A DNA stretch of 64,000 nt from Pseudomonas putida. Lineage in GTDB: Bacteria > Pseudomonadota > Gammaproteobacteria > Pseudomonadales > Pseudomonadaceae. The notes beneath the pieces were generated by a model, which was not told the DNA's origin, made no database searches, and worked only from the letters and a program-made list of their open reading frames with translations. The number at the start of each line of letters is the position of its first letter. Within the stretch, counting starts at the first letter, position 1. The translations under genes and the position numbers were made by a program. Below are positions 1-9,667 of the stretch, piece after piece. The stretch is taken from the NCBI RefSeq assembly GCF_028682635.1, contig NZ_JANHLK010000003.1, positions 1-64,000 of the forward strand, in the 5' to 3' direction.

Positions 1-1
1 T

Positions 2-16
2 CACCGCGAAGCGGTG
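2..16. repeat. Small hairpin downstream of thyA
   Basis: CACCGC and GCGGTG flank a GAA loop just past the thyA stop codon at the window edge. It could be the stem of a terminator, but any T-tract would lie outside the window, so this stays open. Confidence 0.35.
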
Positions 17-20
17 CCAG

Positions 21-992
21 TCAGACGGCCATTGGCGCGGTCATCGGTGCGTGGTGCTGGTAGCCCTCAAGCGAGAAATCGCTCGGCTCCACCAACTCCA
101 GCCACTCCGGCTGATAAACACCGGTCTTGGCAAACTCCGGCACACGGTCACTGATCACCAGTTTCGGCATCGGGAACGGCTCGCGCTTGAGCTGTTCGTT
201 GAGCATGTCCAGGTGATTTTCGTAGACGTGGGCATCACCGATGAAATAGGTGAACCAGCGCGGCGTGTAGCCGGTCAGGCGCCCGATCAGGCTCAGCAAC
301 GCGGCGCCTTCGGTGAGGTTGAACGGCGTGCCCAGGCCCAGGTCGTTGGAACGGATGTAGAGGGTCAGGGAAATCTCCCTGGTCTCTACATTCGGGTGGA
401 ACTGGTACAGCAGATGGCACGGCGGCAAGGCCATTTCATCGAGCTGGGCGACGTTCCAGCCGTGGAACAGGATGCGGCGGCTGCCCGGGTCCTTGATGAT
501 GGTGTCGACGCACTGGCGAACCTGGTCGATGGCCTTGTACAGCACCACGTAGGCCTGGCCATCTTCTTCGCCTTCGGCGATCTGGCGGTAGCCTTGCTTC
601 AGGGTCTGCTCGATGGCGGCCGGGTTGCTCACCGGGATCTGTTTGTATGCCGGCCATTTGCGCCATTGCACGCCGTAGATTTCACCGAGGTCGTCTTCAC
701 CCTGGCGGAACGGGTTGGCCAGCCACTGGGCGTTTTCGTTGGCGTTCTGGTCCCAGACCTTGCAGCCCAACGCACGGAATTCGGCGGCATTGTTCACGCC
801 ACGCAGGAACCCGCACATTTCGCCGATGGCCGATTTAAAGGCCATCTTGCGCGTGGTGATCGCCGGGAAACCTTCCTTCAGGTCGTAGCGCAGCATCGCG
901 CCCGGAAAGCTGATGGTGTTCACGCCCGTGCGGTTGGCCTGTTTGGTGCCGTTCTTGATGACGTGGGCGACCAGTTCGAGATATTGCTTCAT
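21..992 (-). CDS. thyA: Thymidylate synthase
   Basis: Converts dUMP to dTMP using methylenetetrahydrofolate, in the cytoplasm. The catalytic cysteine is Cys192 in [10 protein letters not shown], preceded by the phosphate-binding RRILFHGWN segment. At 323 aa it is longer than the common 264-aa bacterial form. The extra length is an insertion at about residues 115-155, before the RRILFHGWN segment; long ThyA forms with such insertions are known. The ATG at 992 is preceded by AGGT. lgt ends 49 nt upstream on the same strand, so lgt-thyA is probably one transcript, the same order as in many gammaproteobacteria. Confidence 0.96.
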   Translation of the reverse strand: MKQYLELVAHVIKNGTKQANRTGVNTISFPGAMLRYDLKEGFPAITTRKMAFKSAIGEMCGFLRGVNNAAEFRALGCKVWDQNANENAQWLANPFRQGEDDLGEIYGVQWRKWPAYKQIPVSNPAAIEQTLKQGYRQIAEGEEDGQAYVVLYKAIDQVRQCVDTIIKDPGSRRILFHGWNVAQLDEMALPPCHLLYQFHPNVETREISLTLYIRSNDLGLGTPFNLTEGAALLSLIGRLTGYTPRWFTYFIGDAHVYENHLDMLNEQLKREPFPMPKLVISDRVPEFAKTGVYQPEWLELVEPSDFSLEGYQHHAPMTAPMAV

Positions 993-1041
993 GAGTTACC
1001 TGTGTCCTTGAACCCGCAGCCATCGCTACGGGGTTCGAATT

Positions 1042-1848
1042 TTATACGGCTGCCGCTGGAGTTGCCGGGGCGCGGTGATACGCCAGCCAGATCAGGAACA
1101 GCCCGCCGACGATCATCGGTACGCACAGCACCTGGCCCATGGTCAGCCAGTTCCAGGCCAGATAGCCCAGTTGCGCATCCGGGACGCGGACGAATTCGAC
1201 GATGAAACGGAAGATGCCATAGAACAGCGCGAACATCCCCGACACCGCCATGGTCGGCCGCGGCTTGCGCGAGTACAGCCAGAGGATCAGGAACAGCGCC
1301 ACGCCTTCGAGCGCGAACTGATACAGCTGCGAGGGGTGACGCGCCAGTTGCGCCGGGTCGGTCGGGAAGACCATCGCCCACGGCACGTCGGTTGCCTTGC
1401 CCCATAACTCGGCGTTGATGAAGTTGCCGATACGTCCGGCGCCCAGGCCGATCGGCACCATCGGCGCGACGAAATCCATCAGCTGGAAAAACGACTTGTT
1501 GTTCTTTTTACCGAACCACAAGGCCGCCAGCATCACGCCGATGAAGCCGCCGTGGAACGACATGCCGCCCTTCCACACTTCAAAGATCAGCAGCGGGTTG
1601 GCGATATAGGCGCTCAGGTCGTAGAACAGCACGTAGCCCAACCTGCCGCCGACGATCACCCCCATCGACATCCAGAACACCATGTCGGAGAGCTTCTCCT
1701 TGGTCCAGGTCGGGTCGAAGCGGTTCAACCGGCGCGACGCCAGCAGCCAGGCGCCGCCGATGCCGATCAGGTACATCAACCCGTACCAGTGGATTTTCAG
1801 CGGACCGATGGCCAGGGCCACCGGGTCGATCTGCGGGTAAGGCAGCAT
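1042..1848 (-). CDS. lgt: Phosphatidylglycerol--prolipoprotein diacylglyceryl transferase
   Basis: Inner-membrane enzyme that transfers diacylglycerol from phosphatidylglycerol to the lipobox cysteine of prolipoproteins, the first step of lipoprotein maturation. The 268-aa product has about seven hydrophobic segments, the HGGFIGV motif and the Lgt signature [13 protein letters not shown]. The ATG at 1848 has a strong GAGGAG ribosome-binding site. It lies directly upstream of thyA, with a TauE/SafE exporter gene upstream of it on the same strand. Confidence 0.96.
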   Translation of the reverse strand: MLPYPQIDPVALAIGPLKIHWYGLMYLIGIGGAWLLASRRLNRFDPTWTKEKLSDMVFWMSMGVIVGGRLGYVLFYDLSAYIANPLLIFEVWKGGMSFHGGFIGVMLAALWFGKKNNKSFFQLMDFVAPMVPIGLGAGRIGNFINAELWGKATDVPWAMVFPTDPAQLARHPSQLYQFALEGVALFLILWLYSRKPRPTMAVSGMFALFYGIFRFIVEFVRVPDAQLGYLAWNWLTMGQVLCVPMIVGGLFLIWLAYHRAPATPAAAV

Positions 1849-1938
1849 TGCGACTCCTCATGAGTTCAAATCAATTCCCGGGCGACGCTGCCACCTCAGG
1901 ATTAAGCCAGGATTGTGCTGCCCGTCAGAGCAGATGCT

Positions 1939-2721
1939 TCAGACTAGAAAGCTCAGACCGACGCAGAACAGCAAAGCGGCAAACAGTCTTTTCAGCAACC
2001 TGGGCGACAGATTGTGCGCCAGTCGCGCGCCGAAGCGGGCGAAGACCATGCTGGTCAGGGCAATGCCCAACAACGCCGGCAAATAAATGAAACCGAGACT
2101 ATGGGCTGGCAGCAATGGATCGTGCCAGCCCAGAATCATGAAAAATAATGCACTGGACAATGCAATCGGCAGGCCGCAGGCCGATGACGTCGCCACCGCT
2201 TGCTGCATCGGCACGCTGCGCCAGGTCAGGAACGGCACGGTCAGCGAACCGCCGCCAATGCCGAAAATCGCCGAAGCCCAGCCAATCACGCTGCCGGCAA
2301 CAGTCAGACCGACTTTCCCCGGCACCGTTCGGCTGGCCTTGGGCCTGAGGTCCAACGCCAGCTGCGCGGCGATGACCAGGGCGAACACGCCGATGATCTT
2401 TTGCAGGTTGGGCCCGGAGATCGCTTCGGCGGTCAGTGCGCCAAAACCCGCACCGATCAGGATACCCAGGGTCATCCACGCAAAAACTGGCCAGCGCACC
2501 GCCCCGCGGCGGTGATGCTCACGAATGGCGTTGACCGAGGTAAAGATGATCGTCGCCAGCGAGGTGCCCACGGCCAGGTGCGTGAGGATCGACGGATCAA
2601 ATCCCTGCGCTTTGAAACTGAACACCAGCACCGGGACGATGATGATTCCACCCCCCACGCCGAACAGCCCGGCCAGCACTCCGGCACAGGCGCCAAGCGC
2701 CAGATAGAGCAGAAATTCCAT
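1939..2721 (-). CDS. TauE/SafE family sulfite exporter / anion permease
   Basis: Predicted inner-membrane permease of 260 aa. It shows the internal repeat of the TauE/SafE family: glycine-rich GVGGGIIIVPVL near the N-terminus and FGIGGGSLTVPFL in the second half, with about eight hydrophobic helices. The reading frame stays open further upstream to about 3072, but the sequence before the ATG at 2721 is arginine-rich and unlike a membrane protein, so MEFLLYLALG is taken as the start. Family members export sulfite, sulfoacetate or other small anions; the substrate here cannot be told from sequence. It is co-directional with lgt-thyA and divergent from the NRDE gene. Confidence 0.88.
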   Translation of the reverse strand: MEFLLYLALGACAGVLAGLFGVGGGIIIVPVLVFSFKAQGFDPSILTHLAVGTSLATIIFTSVNAIREHHRRGAVRWPVFAWMTLGILIGAGFGALTAEAISGPNLQKIIGVFALVIAAQLALDLRPKASRTVPGKVGLTVAGSVIGWASAIFGIGGGSLTVPFLTWRSVPMQQAVATSSACGLPIALSSALFFMILGWHDPLLPAHSLGFIYLPALLGIALTSMVFARFGARLAHNLSPRLLKRLFAALLFCVGLSFLV

Positions 2722-2853
2722 GCTGTTTCCCCACCCAACCCCAAAACCGGAGCGGCATGGTAACGGATGCATGGCCTCGGGCTCCACTGGATGGCGATGG
2801 ATACCCGCACCATGACTGCGTAGAGTGGGCAAAAAACACACAGGGATCACCTT

Positions 2854-3600
2854 ATGTGCCTGATTGTTTTCGCCTGGCGACCGGGCCACGCCCAACCGCT
2901 GATCGTGGCGGCCAACCGCGACGAATTCTATGCCCGCCCCAGCCTGCCGCTGGCGCAATGGCCCGAAGCTCCGCAGGTGCACGCCGGGCGCGACCTGGAG
3001 GCGGGTGGCACCTGGCTGGGTGTCGGCGCCAATGGGCGTTTTGCTGCGCTGACCAACATCCGCGACCCGCATCGACCGCCGGGGCGCCGGTCTCGCGGTG
3101 AACTGGTGGCAGGATTCCTCACCAAAGACCTGCCAATTGACGACTATTTAGACGACGTTGTCGCCCGTTCGCCGGAATATGGCGGGTTTAACCTGCTGAT
3201 CGGCAACGCCAACGAGCTGTGGCACTTCAATGCCCGGGAATCGGAAGCGGTGATGCTGCCGCCGGGGGTCTACGGCCTGTCGAACGCCGGGCTGGATACG
3301 CCGTGGCCGAAACTGCTCAAGGCCAGGGCGGCGTTGAGTGAGGTGCTGGATGATCCGCAACCCCAGGCGTTGTTGGCCTTGCTGAACGACCCGCAGACCG
3401 CACCCTTTGCCGAGTTGCCGGATACCGGGGTGGGGCTGGCGACCGAGACGTTGCTGTCGAGTGTGTTCATTGCCAGCCAGAGTTATGGCACTCGGGCGAG
3501 TACGGCGTTGATTGTGCAGGCGGATGGGTCGCGGCGTTTGGTTGAACGGAGTTTCGGGCCGTATGGGGGGCATCTTGGGGAAGTGGAAATCAGGATTTAG
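2854..3600 (+). CDS. NRDE (TANGO2-like) family protein
   Basis: A 248-aa protein starting MCLIVFAW, with the family-defining NRDEFYARPS motif near residues 24-33 and GGTWLGV shortly after. NRDE/TANGO2 proteins resemble Ntn hydrolases, in which Cys2 would be the nucleophile after removal of Met1. The cellular role is not established; the eukaryotic relative is linked to Golgi organisation and haem handling. No signal peptide, so cytoplasmic. The gene stands alone, divergent from the TauE exporter and followed by two different REP elements. Confidence 0.88.
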   Translation: MCLIVFAWRPGHAQPLIVAANRDEFYARPSLPLAQWPEAPQVHAGRDLEAGGTWLGVGANGRFAALTNIRDPHRPPGRRSRGELVAGFLTKDLPIDDYLDDVVARSPEYGGFNLLIGNANELWHFNARESEAVMLPPGVYGLSNAGLDTPWPKLLKARAALSEVLDDPQPQALLALLNDPQTAPFAELPDTGVGLATETLLSSVFIASQSYGTRASTALIVQADGSRRLVERSFGPYGGHLGEVEIRI

Positions 3601-3617
3601 TTGCGTTGTCCGTGCCG

Positions 3618-3703
3618 GCCCCTTCGCGAGCAAGCCCGCTCCCACATTAGATCTATGAACGACGCAAATCCCCTGTAGGAGCTGGCTTGCCAGCGATGAG
3701 GCC
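3618..3703. repeat. Two unpaired REP elements of different classes
   Basis: A single GCGAGCAAGCCCGCTCCCACA unit type (class A, about 3621-3647) is followed 25 nt later by a class C unit (TGTAGGAGCTGGCTTGCCAGCG, 3674-3695; shown here only to identify the class). They sit between the convergent NRDE and ptsP genes and do not form a matched pair. Confidence 0.8.
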
Positions 3704-3712
3704 CTCAGCGTT

Positions 3713-5992
3713 TCAGAGAACCTTGATCGCCGCCGGATTGATCATCCGCGCCAGCCCAAGGTTCTTCAGCGCCAATTGCAGCGAGCTGTGGATAACCTGC
3801 GGGTTGTCGATGGTCATCAGCTCGGCGAGCAATTCCTTGGCCTTGCTCAGGTTGATCTGGCGCAGCATCCACTTCACCTTCGGCAGGTTGGTGGCGTTCA
3901 TCGACAGGCTGTCGAAGCCCATCGCCATCAACAGCACCGCCGCAGCCGGGTCACCGGCCATCTCGCCGCAGATGCTCACCGGTTTGCCTTCGGCATGGGC
4001 GTCGCGCACCACGTTCTGCAGGGCCTGGAGCACCGCCGGGTGCAGGTAGTCATAGAGGTCCGCCACCCGCGGGTTGTTGCGGTCCACGGCCAGCAGGTAC
4101 TGGGTCAGGTCGTTGGAGCCGACCGACAGGAAGTCCACCTGACGTGCCAGTTCCTTGGTCTGATAAACCGCCGCCGGAATCTCGATCATCACACCGACAG
4201 GCGGCATAGGCACGTCGCAGCCTTCGTCGCGGACTTCGCCCCAGGCCCGGTGAATCAGGTGCAAGGCTTCTTCCAGCTCGTGAGTGCCGGAGATCATCGG
4301 CAGCAGGATCCGCAGGTTGTTCAAGCCTTCGCTGGCCTTGAGCATGGCGCGGGTCTGCACCAGGAAGATTTCCGGGTGGTCGAGGGTGACACGAATGCCG
4401 CGCCAGCCGAGGAACGGGTTGTCTTCCTTGATCGGGAAGTACGACAGCGACTTGTCGCCGCCGATGTCCAGGCTGCGCATGGTCACCGGTTGCGGGTGGA
4501 AGGCGGCGAGTTGCTCGCGGTAGATCGCCAGCTGTTCTTTTTCGCTGGGGAACCGCTGGTTGATCATGAACGGCACTTCGGTGCGATACAGACCCACGCC
4601 TTCGGCGCCGCGTTTCTGTGCCCGCGCCACATCCGCCAACAGGCCGGTGTTGACCCACAACGGCATGCGGTGACCATCGACCGTGACACACGGCAGGTCA
4701 CGCAGCGCATCGAGGCCTAGGGCCAGTTGCTTCTCTTCCTCGACCATCTCGGCGAACTGCTTGCGCAGCACGTCGCTGGGGTTGGTGTAGACCTCGCCGC
4801 GATGACCGTCGACGATCATGCCGATGCCATCGACCTTGGAATACGGCAGGTCGACCAGGCCCATCACCGTCGGAATGCCCATGGCCCGGGCAAGAATCGC
4901 CACGTGGGAGTTGCCCGAACCGAGTACCGACACCAGGCCCACCAGCTTGTTTTCCGGCACCTCGCCGAGCATGGCCGGCGTCAGTTCCTCGCTGACCAGG
5001 ATGGTGTTGTCGGGGTAGACCAGGGTTTGCTGGCGCTCTTCCTGCAAGTAGGCGAGCAGGCGACGGCCGAGGTCCTTGACGTCCGAGGCGCGCTCACGCA
5101 GGTAGGCGTCGTCCATCAGTTCAAAACGGTTGACGTGATCGGTGACCACCTGGCGTAACGCGCCCTGGGCCCACTGGCCGGTCTTGATCACGGTGGTCAC
5201 TTCGTTGCCCAACGCCGCGTCGTCGAGCATCATCAGGTAGACGTCGAACAGGGCCCGTTCTTCCGGGCGCAACTGGGTGGCGAGCTTGGCCGACAAGGTG
5301 CGCATGTCGGCCCGAACGCCTTCGATGGCGGTCTTGAACAGCCCGAGTTCAGCTTCGATGTCGGTAATGGTCTTGTCGGGCACCACGTCCAGGTCGGCCG
5401 GTGGCAACATGACCACCGCCGTGCCCACCGCCGCGCCAGGCGAGCCCGGCACACCGACGAACTTGGCTTCCTGGATACCCTTGCCCTGCCGGCCCAGGCC
5501 ACGGATCGAACCGGTGGCCTCGGCATGGGCGATAACCCCGGCGAGCTGCGCGCTCATGGTCACGAGGAAGGCTTCTTCACCTTCATCGAACTGGCGGCGT
5601 TCTTTTTGCTGGATGACCAACACGCCGACGACGCGGCGGTGGTGAATGATCGGCGCCCCGAGGAACGACGCGTAGCGCTCTTCACCGGTTTCGGCGAAGT
5701 AGCGGTAACGCGGGTGATCCGCGGCGTTTTCGAGGTTCAGGGGTTCTTCACGCGTGCCGACCAGGCCGACCAGACCTTCATTGGGCGCCATGCTGACCTT
5801 GCCGATCGAGCGCTTGTTCAAGCCCTCGGTGGCCATCAGCACGAAGCGGTTGGTCTCCGGGTCAAGCAGATAGACCGAGCAGACCTGGCTGCCCATGGCC
5901 TCTTTGACGCGCAACACAATAATCCCCAACGCCGCCTTGAGATCCTTGGCGGAGTTAACTTCCTGGACGATCTTGCGCAGCGTATTGAGCAT
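3713..5992 (-). CDS. ptsP: Phosphoenolpyruvate--protein phosphotransferase PtsP (EI-Ntr)
   Basis: First enzyme of the nitrogen-related PTS. It autophosphorylates from PEP and passes phosphate to NPr (PtsO) and on to PtsN, affecting nitrogen/carbon balance, potassium and stress traits. The 759-aa protein has an N-terminal GAF domain (about 1-150), then the EI N-terminal domain with the phosphohistidine His363 in GNSHVAILARAMG, then the PEP-binding barrel with YRTEVPFM and the SICGEMAG motif that carries the catalytic cysteine. It begins 22 nt after rppH on the same strand, so rppH-ptsP is a likely operon, as in PAO1 (PA0336-PA0337 from memory). Confidence 0.96.
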   Translation of the reverse strand: MLNTLRKIVQEVNSAKDLKAALGIIVLRVKEAMGSQVCSVYLLDPETNRFVLMATEGLNKRSIGKVSMAPNEGLVGLVGTREEPLNLENAADHPRYRYFAETGEERYASFLGAPIIHHRRVVGVLVIQQKERRQFDEGEEAFLVTMSAQLAGVIAHAEATGSIRGLGRQGKGIQEAKFVGVPGSPGAAVGTAVVMLPPADLDVVPDKTITDIEAELGLFKTAIEGVRADMRTLSAKLATQLRPEERALFDVYLMMLDDAALGNEVTTVIKTGQWAQGALRQVVTDHVNRFELMDDAYLRERASDVKDLGRRLLAYLQEERQQTLVYPDNTILVSEELTPAMLGEVPENKLVGLVSVLGSGNSHVAILARAMGIPTVMGLVDLPYSKVDGIGMIVDGHRGEVYTNPSDVLRKQFAEMVEEEKQLALGLDALRDLPCVTVDGHRMPLWVNTGLLADVARAQKRGAEGVGLYRTEVPFMINQRFPSEKEQLAIYREQLAAFHPQPVTMRSLDIGGDKSLSYFPIKEDNPFLGWRGIRVTLDHPEIFLVQTRAMLKASEGLNNLRILLPMISGTHELEEALHLIHRAWGEVRDEGCDVPMPPVGVMIEIPAAVYQTKELARQVDFLSVGSNDLTQYLLAVDRNNPRVADLYDYLHPAVLQALQNVVRDAHAEGKPVSICGEMAGDPAAAVLLMAMGFDSLSMNATNLPKVKWMLRQINLSKAKELLAELMTIDNPQVIHSSLQLALKNLGLARMINPAAIKVL

Positions 5993-6014
5993 GGCTCGGG
6001 GTCGAACTCCGTCG

Positions 6015-6494
6015 TCAGTCGCGCGCTAAAAGGCGCGGGGCAAGCTCTTTGAGGGCGCGTCGATACACCTCGCGCTTGAATGTCACCACCTGGCCCAACG
6101 GATACCAATAGCTGACCCAGCGCCAGCCATCGAATTCCGGTTTACCGGTCAAATCCATCCGCACCCGCTGCTCGTTGGAGATCAGGCGCAGGAGAAACCA
6201 TTTCTGTTTCTGGCCGATGCACAGCGGCTGGCTGTGCGTCCTGACCAGACGTTGCGGCAAACGATAGCGCAACCAGCCCCGGGTGCAGGCGAGTATTTCA
6301 ACATCTTCGCGCTCCAGGCCCACTTCTTCGTTCAGCTCGCGGTACAAGGCGTCTTCCGGCGTCTCCTGGGGGTTGATCCCACCTTGAGGAAACTGCCAGG
6401 CATCTTGATTGATACGGCGAGCCCACAGCACCTGGCCGGCATCATTCGTGAGAATGATCCCGACATTAGGACGGAAACCATCGGGGTCGATCAC
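6015..6494 (-). CDS. rppH: RNA pyrophosphohydrolase (Nudix)
   Basis: Removes pyrophosphate from the 5' triphosphate end of RNAs and so triggers RNase E-dependent decay. The 159-aa product begins at a GTG codon ([12 protein letters not shown]); the frame runs on upstream to 6554, but the family start is this one. The Nudix box is residues 38-60 (G-x5-E-x7-REL-x-EE-x-GL, starting [12 protein letters not shown]). The C-terminal half contains [10 protein letters not shown] and the [12 protein letters not shown] segment typical of RppH. It is upstream of ptsP, 22 nt apart, and divergent from the HAD phosphatase gene. Confidence 0.95.
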   Translation of the reverse strand: MIDPDGFRPNVGIILTNDAGQVLWARRINQDAWQFPQGGINPQETPEDALYRELNEEVGLEREDVEILACTRGWLRYRLPQRLVRTHSQPLCIGQKQKWFLLRLISNEQRVRMDLTGKPEFDGWRWVSYWYPLGQVVTFKREVYRRALKELAPRLLARD

Positions 6495-6637
6495 GGCAAC
6501 AACCTCGCAAACGCATGTCGTCGCATTGTTCCACAAAGGTTGTGAAGGCAGCAACGCGCCGGTCTACGTTATGTGCACTCTTGTGAAAAGTCCGTATTCT
6601 GGACGCCTTTCTACAGACTTTTCAGCGAGTAACTGCA

Positions 6638-7294
6638 ATGCGGCTGGCTTTATTCGACTTGGACAACACGCTTCTGGGCGGCGACAGCGACCATGCCTGG
6701 GGCGATTACCTGTGTGAGCGCGGCTTCCTCGACGCCGTCGCCTACAAAACACGCAACGACGAGTTTTACCAGGACTACCTGGCCGGCAAGCTGGATAACG
6801 CCGCCTACCTGAACTTCTGCCTGGAAGTGCTCGGCCGTACCGAAATGGCCACCCTGGATCTGTGGCACAGCGACTACATGCGCGACTGCATCGAACCGAT
6901 CATGCTGCCCAAGGCGATCGAGTTGCTGGCCAAACATCGCGATGCCGGCGACAAACTGGTGATCATCACCGCCACCAACCGCTTCGTGACCGGCCCGATT
7001 GCCACACGCCTGGGCGTCGAGACCCTGATCGCCACGGAATGTGAGATGCAGGACGGCCGTTATACCGGGCGCAGTACCGATGTACCGTGCTTTCGTGAAG
7101 GCAAGGTGACAAGGCTGAATCGTTGGTTGGAAGAGACCGGGTACAACCTCGAGGACAGCTACTTTTATAGCGACTCGATGAATGATCTGGCGTTGCTGGA
7201 GCAGGTGGCGAATCCGGTGGCGGTTGATCCGGATCCGAATTTGCGGGCTGAGGCTGAGAATCGTGGGTGGCCGGTGATTAGCTTGCGCGATTAA
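6638..7294 (+). CDS. HAD-IB family phosphatase, probable histidinol-phosphatase
   Basis: A 218-aa cytoplasmic HAD phosphatase of subfamily IB. Motif I is [13 protein letters not shown], with nucleophile Asp7 and acid Asp9. Motif II threonine lies in ITATNRF, and motif IV is [12 protein letters not shown]. The position, next to rppH-ptsP and divergent, matches PAO1 PA0335, which has been reported as the histidinol-phosphate phosphatase of Pseudomonas (established knowledge, from memory). On sequence alone it could equally be a phosphoserine-type phosphatase, so no symbol is given. The ribosome-binding site before the ATG is weak. Confidence 0.82.
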   Translation: MRLALFDLDNTLLGGDSDHAWGDYLCERGFLDAVAYKTRNDEFYQDYLAGKLDNAAYLNFCLEVLGRTEMATLDLWHSDYMRDCIEPIMLPKAIELLAKHRDAGDKLVIITATNRFVTGPIATRLGVETLIATECEMQDGRYTGRSTDVPCFREGKVTRLNRWLEETGYNLEDSYFYSDSMNDLALLEQVANPVAVDPDPNLRAEAENRGWPVISLRD

Positions 7295-7304
7295 TTGAGC
7301 TCCA

Positions 7305-7410
7305 CCCTGTAGGAGCGAGCTTGCTCGCGAAAAACTTAAGGTCGCTGCGGAGAGTCAGGCACCCCGCGTTTTCGTTAACGACCATCGCGAGCAAGCTCGC
7401 TCCTACACAG
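7305..7410. repeat. Class B REP pair (BIME) overlapping the end of the DUF2269 gene
   Basis: Two inverted copies of the GGAGCGAGCTTGCTCGCGA unit flank about 55 bp between the convergent HAD and DUF2269 genes. The right-hand unit runs into the DUF2269 coding sequence: its outermost bases supply that gene's TAG stop codon (7403-7405). Confidence 0.85.
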
Positions 7411-7828
7411 GCTTGGCCCCCATCAACCCGGCAATCGCCACAAAGCAGACAAAACTGAACAACGCCAAGGCAAAGGTAAATTTACCCACGCCACCTGGCG
7501 CTTTGCGCAATCTATTCAGCCGCACCAGCAACCAGAACCACGCCAACGCCGCCACGGTGTAAAGCACACTGGAAGCCAGCAACCAAGTCTGCCCCAACGG
7601 CCAACCCACCAGGTGCACCATCCCCCAGCCGGTAAACGGCATGCTCAACAGCGCCAGCCCCATCAACAACCAAACAAACACTCGCGGCCGTTGCAGGGTG
7701 CGGCTGCCTGCCGTCGCGTCGCCGCTACGCCGCGCGCGCCAAACCCAGATGCCCAAGCCCAGCGCACCCAGCAGCAGCACCACCGTCGCCACCATGTGCG
7801 CCGCTTTCAGGGCGGTTAACGTTTCCAT
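7403..7828 (-). CDS. DUF2269-like integral membrane protein
   Basis: A 141-aa protein with four hydrophobic helices (about 5-29, 49-72, 80-103 and 117-138) separated by short arginine-rich loops, fitting the DUF2269 family of small inner-membrane proteins. Function unknown. The stop codon lies inside a REP element, so the last codons (KPV-stop) may have been reshaped by REP insertion. It is downstream of ilvA on the same strand (39 nt after it) and could be co-transcribed. Confidence 0.78.
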   Translation of the reverse strand: METLTALKAAHMVATVVLLLGALGLGIWVWRARRSGDATAGSRTLQRPRVFVWLLMGLALLSMPFTGWGMVHLVGWPLGQTWLLASSVLYTVAALAWFWLLVRLNRLRKAPGGVGKFTFALALFSFVCFVAIAGLMGAKPV

Positions 7829-7867
7829 CGTCGCTATTCCTTATGACCTGCCCATCAGCGTAGCCGC

Positions 7868-9382
7868 TCAGCCAAGAAACAGCTGATAGGCCGGGTTGTC
7901 GCTTTCATCCCAGTACGGGTAGCCAATTTCTTCCAGTGCCGCAGGTACCAGGTGACGTTCATCGTGAGGTACTTGCAGGCCCGCGACCACACGGCCATCG
8001 GCCGCACCATGGTTACGATAATGGAACATCGAGATGTTCCAGCGCCCGCCGAGCTTGTTGAGGAAGTTGAACAGCGCACCCGGACGCTCCGGGAATTCGA
8101 AGCGCAGGATCACTTCATCGACCACGTGCGCGGCACGACCGCCAACCATGTGACGGATGTGCAACTTGGCCAGTTCGTTGTCGGTCAGGTCGACGACCGG
8201 GAAACCCTGCTCGCCAAGGCTGGCGATCAACGCTCGGCGCGGGTCGGTGTCCGGATGGGTCTGCACGCCAACGAAGATGTGCGCTTCGCTGCCGGTGTTG
8301 TAGCGGTAGTTGAATTCGGTGATCTGGCGCTTGCCGATGGCTTCGCAGAACGCCTTGAAGCTCCCCGGCTTCTCAGGGATGGTCACGGCGATGATGGCTT
8401 CGCGGCCCTCGCCCAGTTCGGCGCGCTCGGCGACGTGACGCAGGCGGTCGAAGTTGACGTTGGCCCCGGAGTCGATGGCCACGAAGGTCTGGCCGCTGAC
8501 GCCGCGGGACTCGACGTACTTCTTGATCCCGGCCACGCCCAGGGCGCCGGCCGGTTCGGTGATCGAACGGGTATCGTCGTAGATGTCCTTGATCGCCGCA
8601 CAGATTTCGTCGGTGCTGACGGTGATGACTTCGTCGACGTAGTCTTTGCAGATCTCAAAGGTGTACTGGCCGATCTGGGCCACCGCTACGCCGTCGGCGA
8701 AGATGCCCACGGTCGGCAACACCACGCGCTCGCCCGCCGCCATGGCGGCTTGCAGGCAGTTGGAGTCATCCGGTTCGACGCCGATGATCTTGATGTCCGG
8801 CCGCAGGTATTTCACGTAGGCCGCGATACCGGCGATCAGGCCGCCGCCACCCACCGGCACGAAGATCGCATCCAGGGGCGCGGGGTGCTGGCGCAAAATC
8901 TCCATGGCCACCGTGCCCTGCCCGGCAATGGTGTGGGGATCGTCGTAGGGGTGAATGTAGACATAGCCTTTTTCGTCGACCAGTTTCAGCGAGTAGGCCA
9001 GGGCCTCCGGAAACGAATCGCCGTGCAGCACCACTTTGCCACCGCGCGAACGCACGCCTTCGACCTTGATCTCGGGTGTGGTCTTGGGCATGACGATGGT
9101 AGCTTTCACGCCCAGGACCTTGGCGGCCAGGGCCAGGCCTTGGGCATGGTTGCCCGCGGAAGCGGTGACCACGCCGCGGGCGCGCTCTTCGTCGCTCAGT
9201 TGAGTCAGCTTGTTGTAGGCGCCGCGAATCTTGAACGAGAACACCGGCTGCAAGTCTTCACGCTTGAGCAAAATCTCGTTGCCCAGCCGCTCGGAGAGCT
9301 GACGGGCAGTCTGCAATGGGGTTTCTACGGCAACGTCATAAACGCGCGAGGTGAGGATCTTTTTGACGTACTGTTCAAGCAT
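7868..9382 (-). CDS. ilvA: Threonine ammonia-lyase, biosynthetic
   Basis: PLP enzyme that deaminates L-threonine to 2-oxobutanoate, the committed step of isoleucine synthesis. The PLP lysine is Lys51 in FSFKIRGAYNK; the glycine-rich phosphate-binding loop is VGGGGLIAGIA. The catalytic domain covers about 1-320, followed by two ACT-like regulatory domains (PEKPGSFKAFCEAIG and PERPGALFNFLNKLG) that normally bind isoleucine and valine. The full length of 504 aa fits the biosynthetic feedback-regulated form and not the short catabolic one. It is divergent from rpiA across a REP pair. Confidence 0.96.
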   Translation of the reverse strand: MLEQYVKKILTSRVYDVAVETPLQTARQLSERLGNEILLKREDLQPVFSFKIRGAYNKLTQLSDEERARGVVTASAGNHAQGLALAAKVLGVKATIVMPKTTPEIKVEGVRSRGGKVVLHGDSFPEALAYSLKLVDEKGYVYIHPYDDPHTIAGQGTVAMEILRQHPAPLDAIFVPVGGGGLIAGIAAYVKYLRPDIKIIGVEPDDSNCLQAAMAAGERVVLPTVGIFADGVAVAQIGQYTFEICKDYVDEVITVSTDEICAAIKDIYDDTRSITEPAGALGVAGIKKYVESRGVSGQTFVAIDSGANVNFDRLRHVAERAELGEGREAIIAVTIPEKPGSFKAFCEAIGKRQITEFNYRYNTGSEAHIFVGVQTHPDTDPRRALIASLGEQGFPVVDLTDNELAKLHIRHMVGGRAAHVVDEVILRFEFPERPGALFNFLNKLGGRWNISMFHYRNHGAADGRVVAGLQVPHDERHLVPAALEEIGYPYWDESDNPAYQLFLG

Positions 9383-9452
9383 CGGAAAGCATCACTGAGC
9401 GGGTTGGGCAGGATCAAGGAGTCTAACCCGGCTTTTGGCCGCACGACCACCT

Positions 9453-9570
9453 GTTGTAGGAGCGAGCTTGCTCCGGGCGGCGTTCCGACGAAAACGCAAT
9501 GACGCCGCTGGACACCTGTTTTTACGCGTTTTCGTTCACGACCATCGCGAGCAAGCTAGCGCCTACAGTA
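9453..9570. repeat. Diverged class B REP pair between ilvA and rpiA
   Basis: The left unit starts GTAGGAGCGAGCTTGCTC and then departs from consensus; the right unit (GCGAGCAAGCTAGCGCCTAC) carries substitutions. The interior contains two GACGAAAACGC / GCGTTTTCGT type sequences in opposite orientation. Unusually, it lies between divergent, not convergent, genes. Confidence 0.75.
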
Positions 9571-9667
9571 ACCCGGGAGACCGACCCGCCAATCGGGCAA
9601 TGACCTTCCCGGCCCCGAAGCCTATAATGCCGGCCTTTCGTTCCCTCTTCGGCACTTCGGAGCCCGC

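Noticed and set aside
7952..9502. 516-aa plus-strand ORF opposite ilvA
   Set aside because: Antisense shadow of high-GC coding; histidine/arginine/valine-rich translation with no recognisable motifs, while ilvA on the other strand is complete and conserved.
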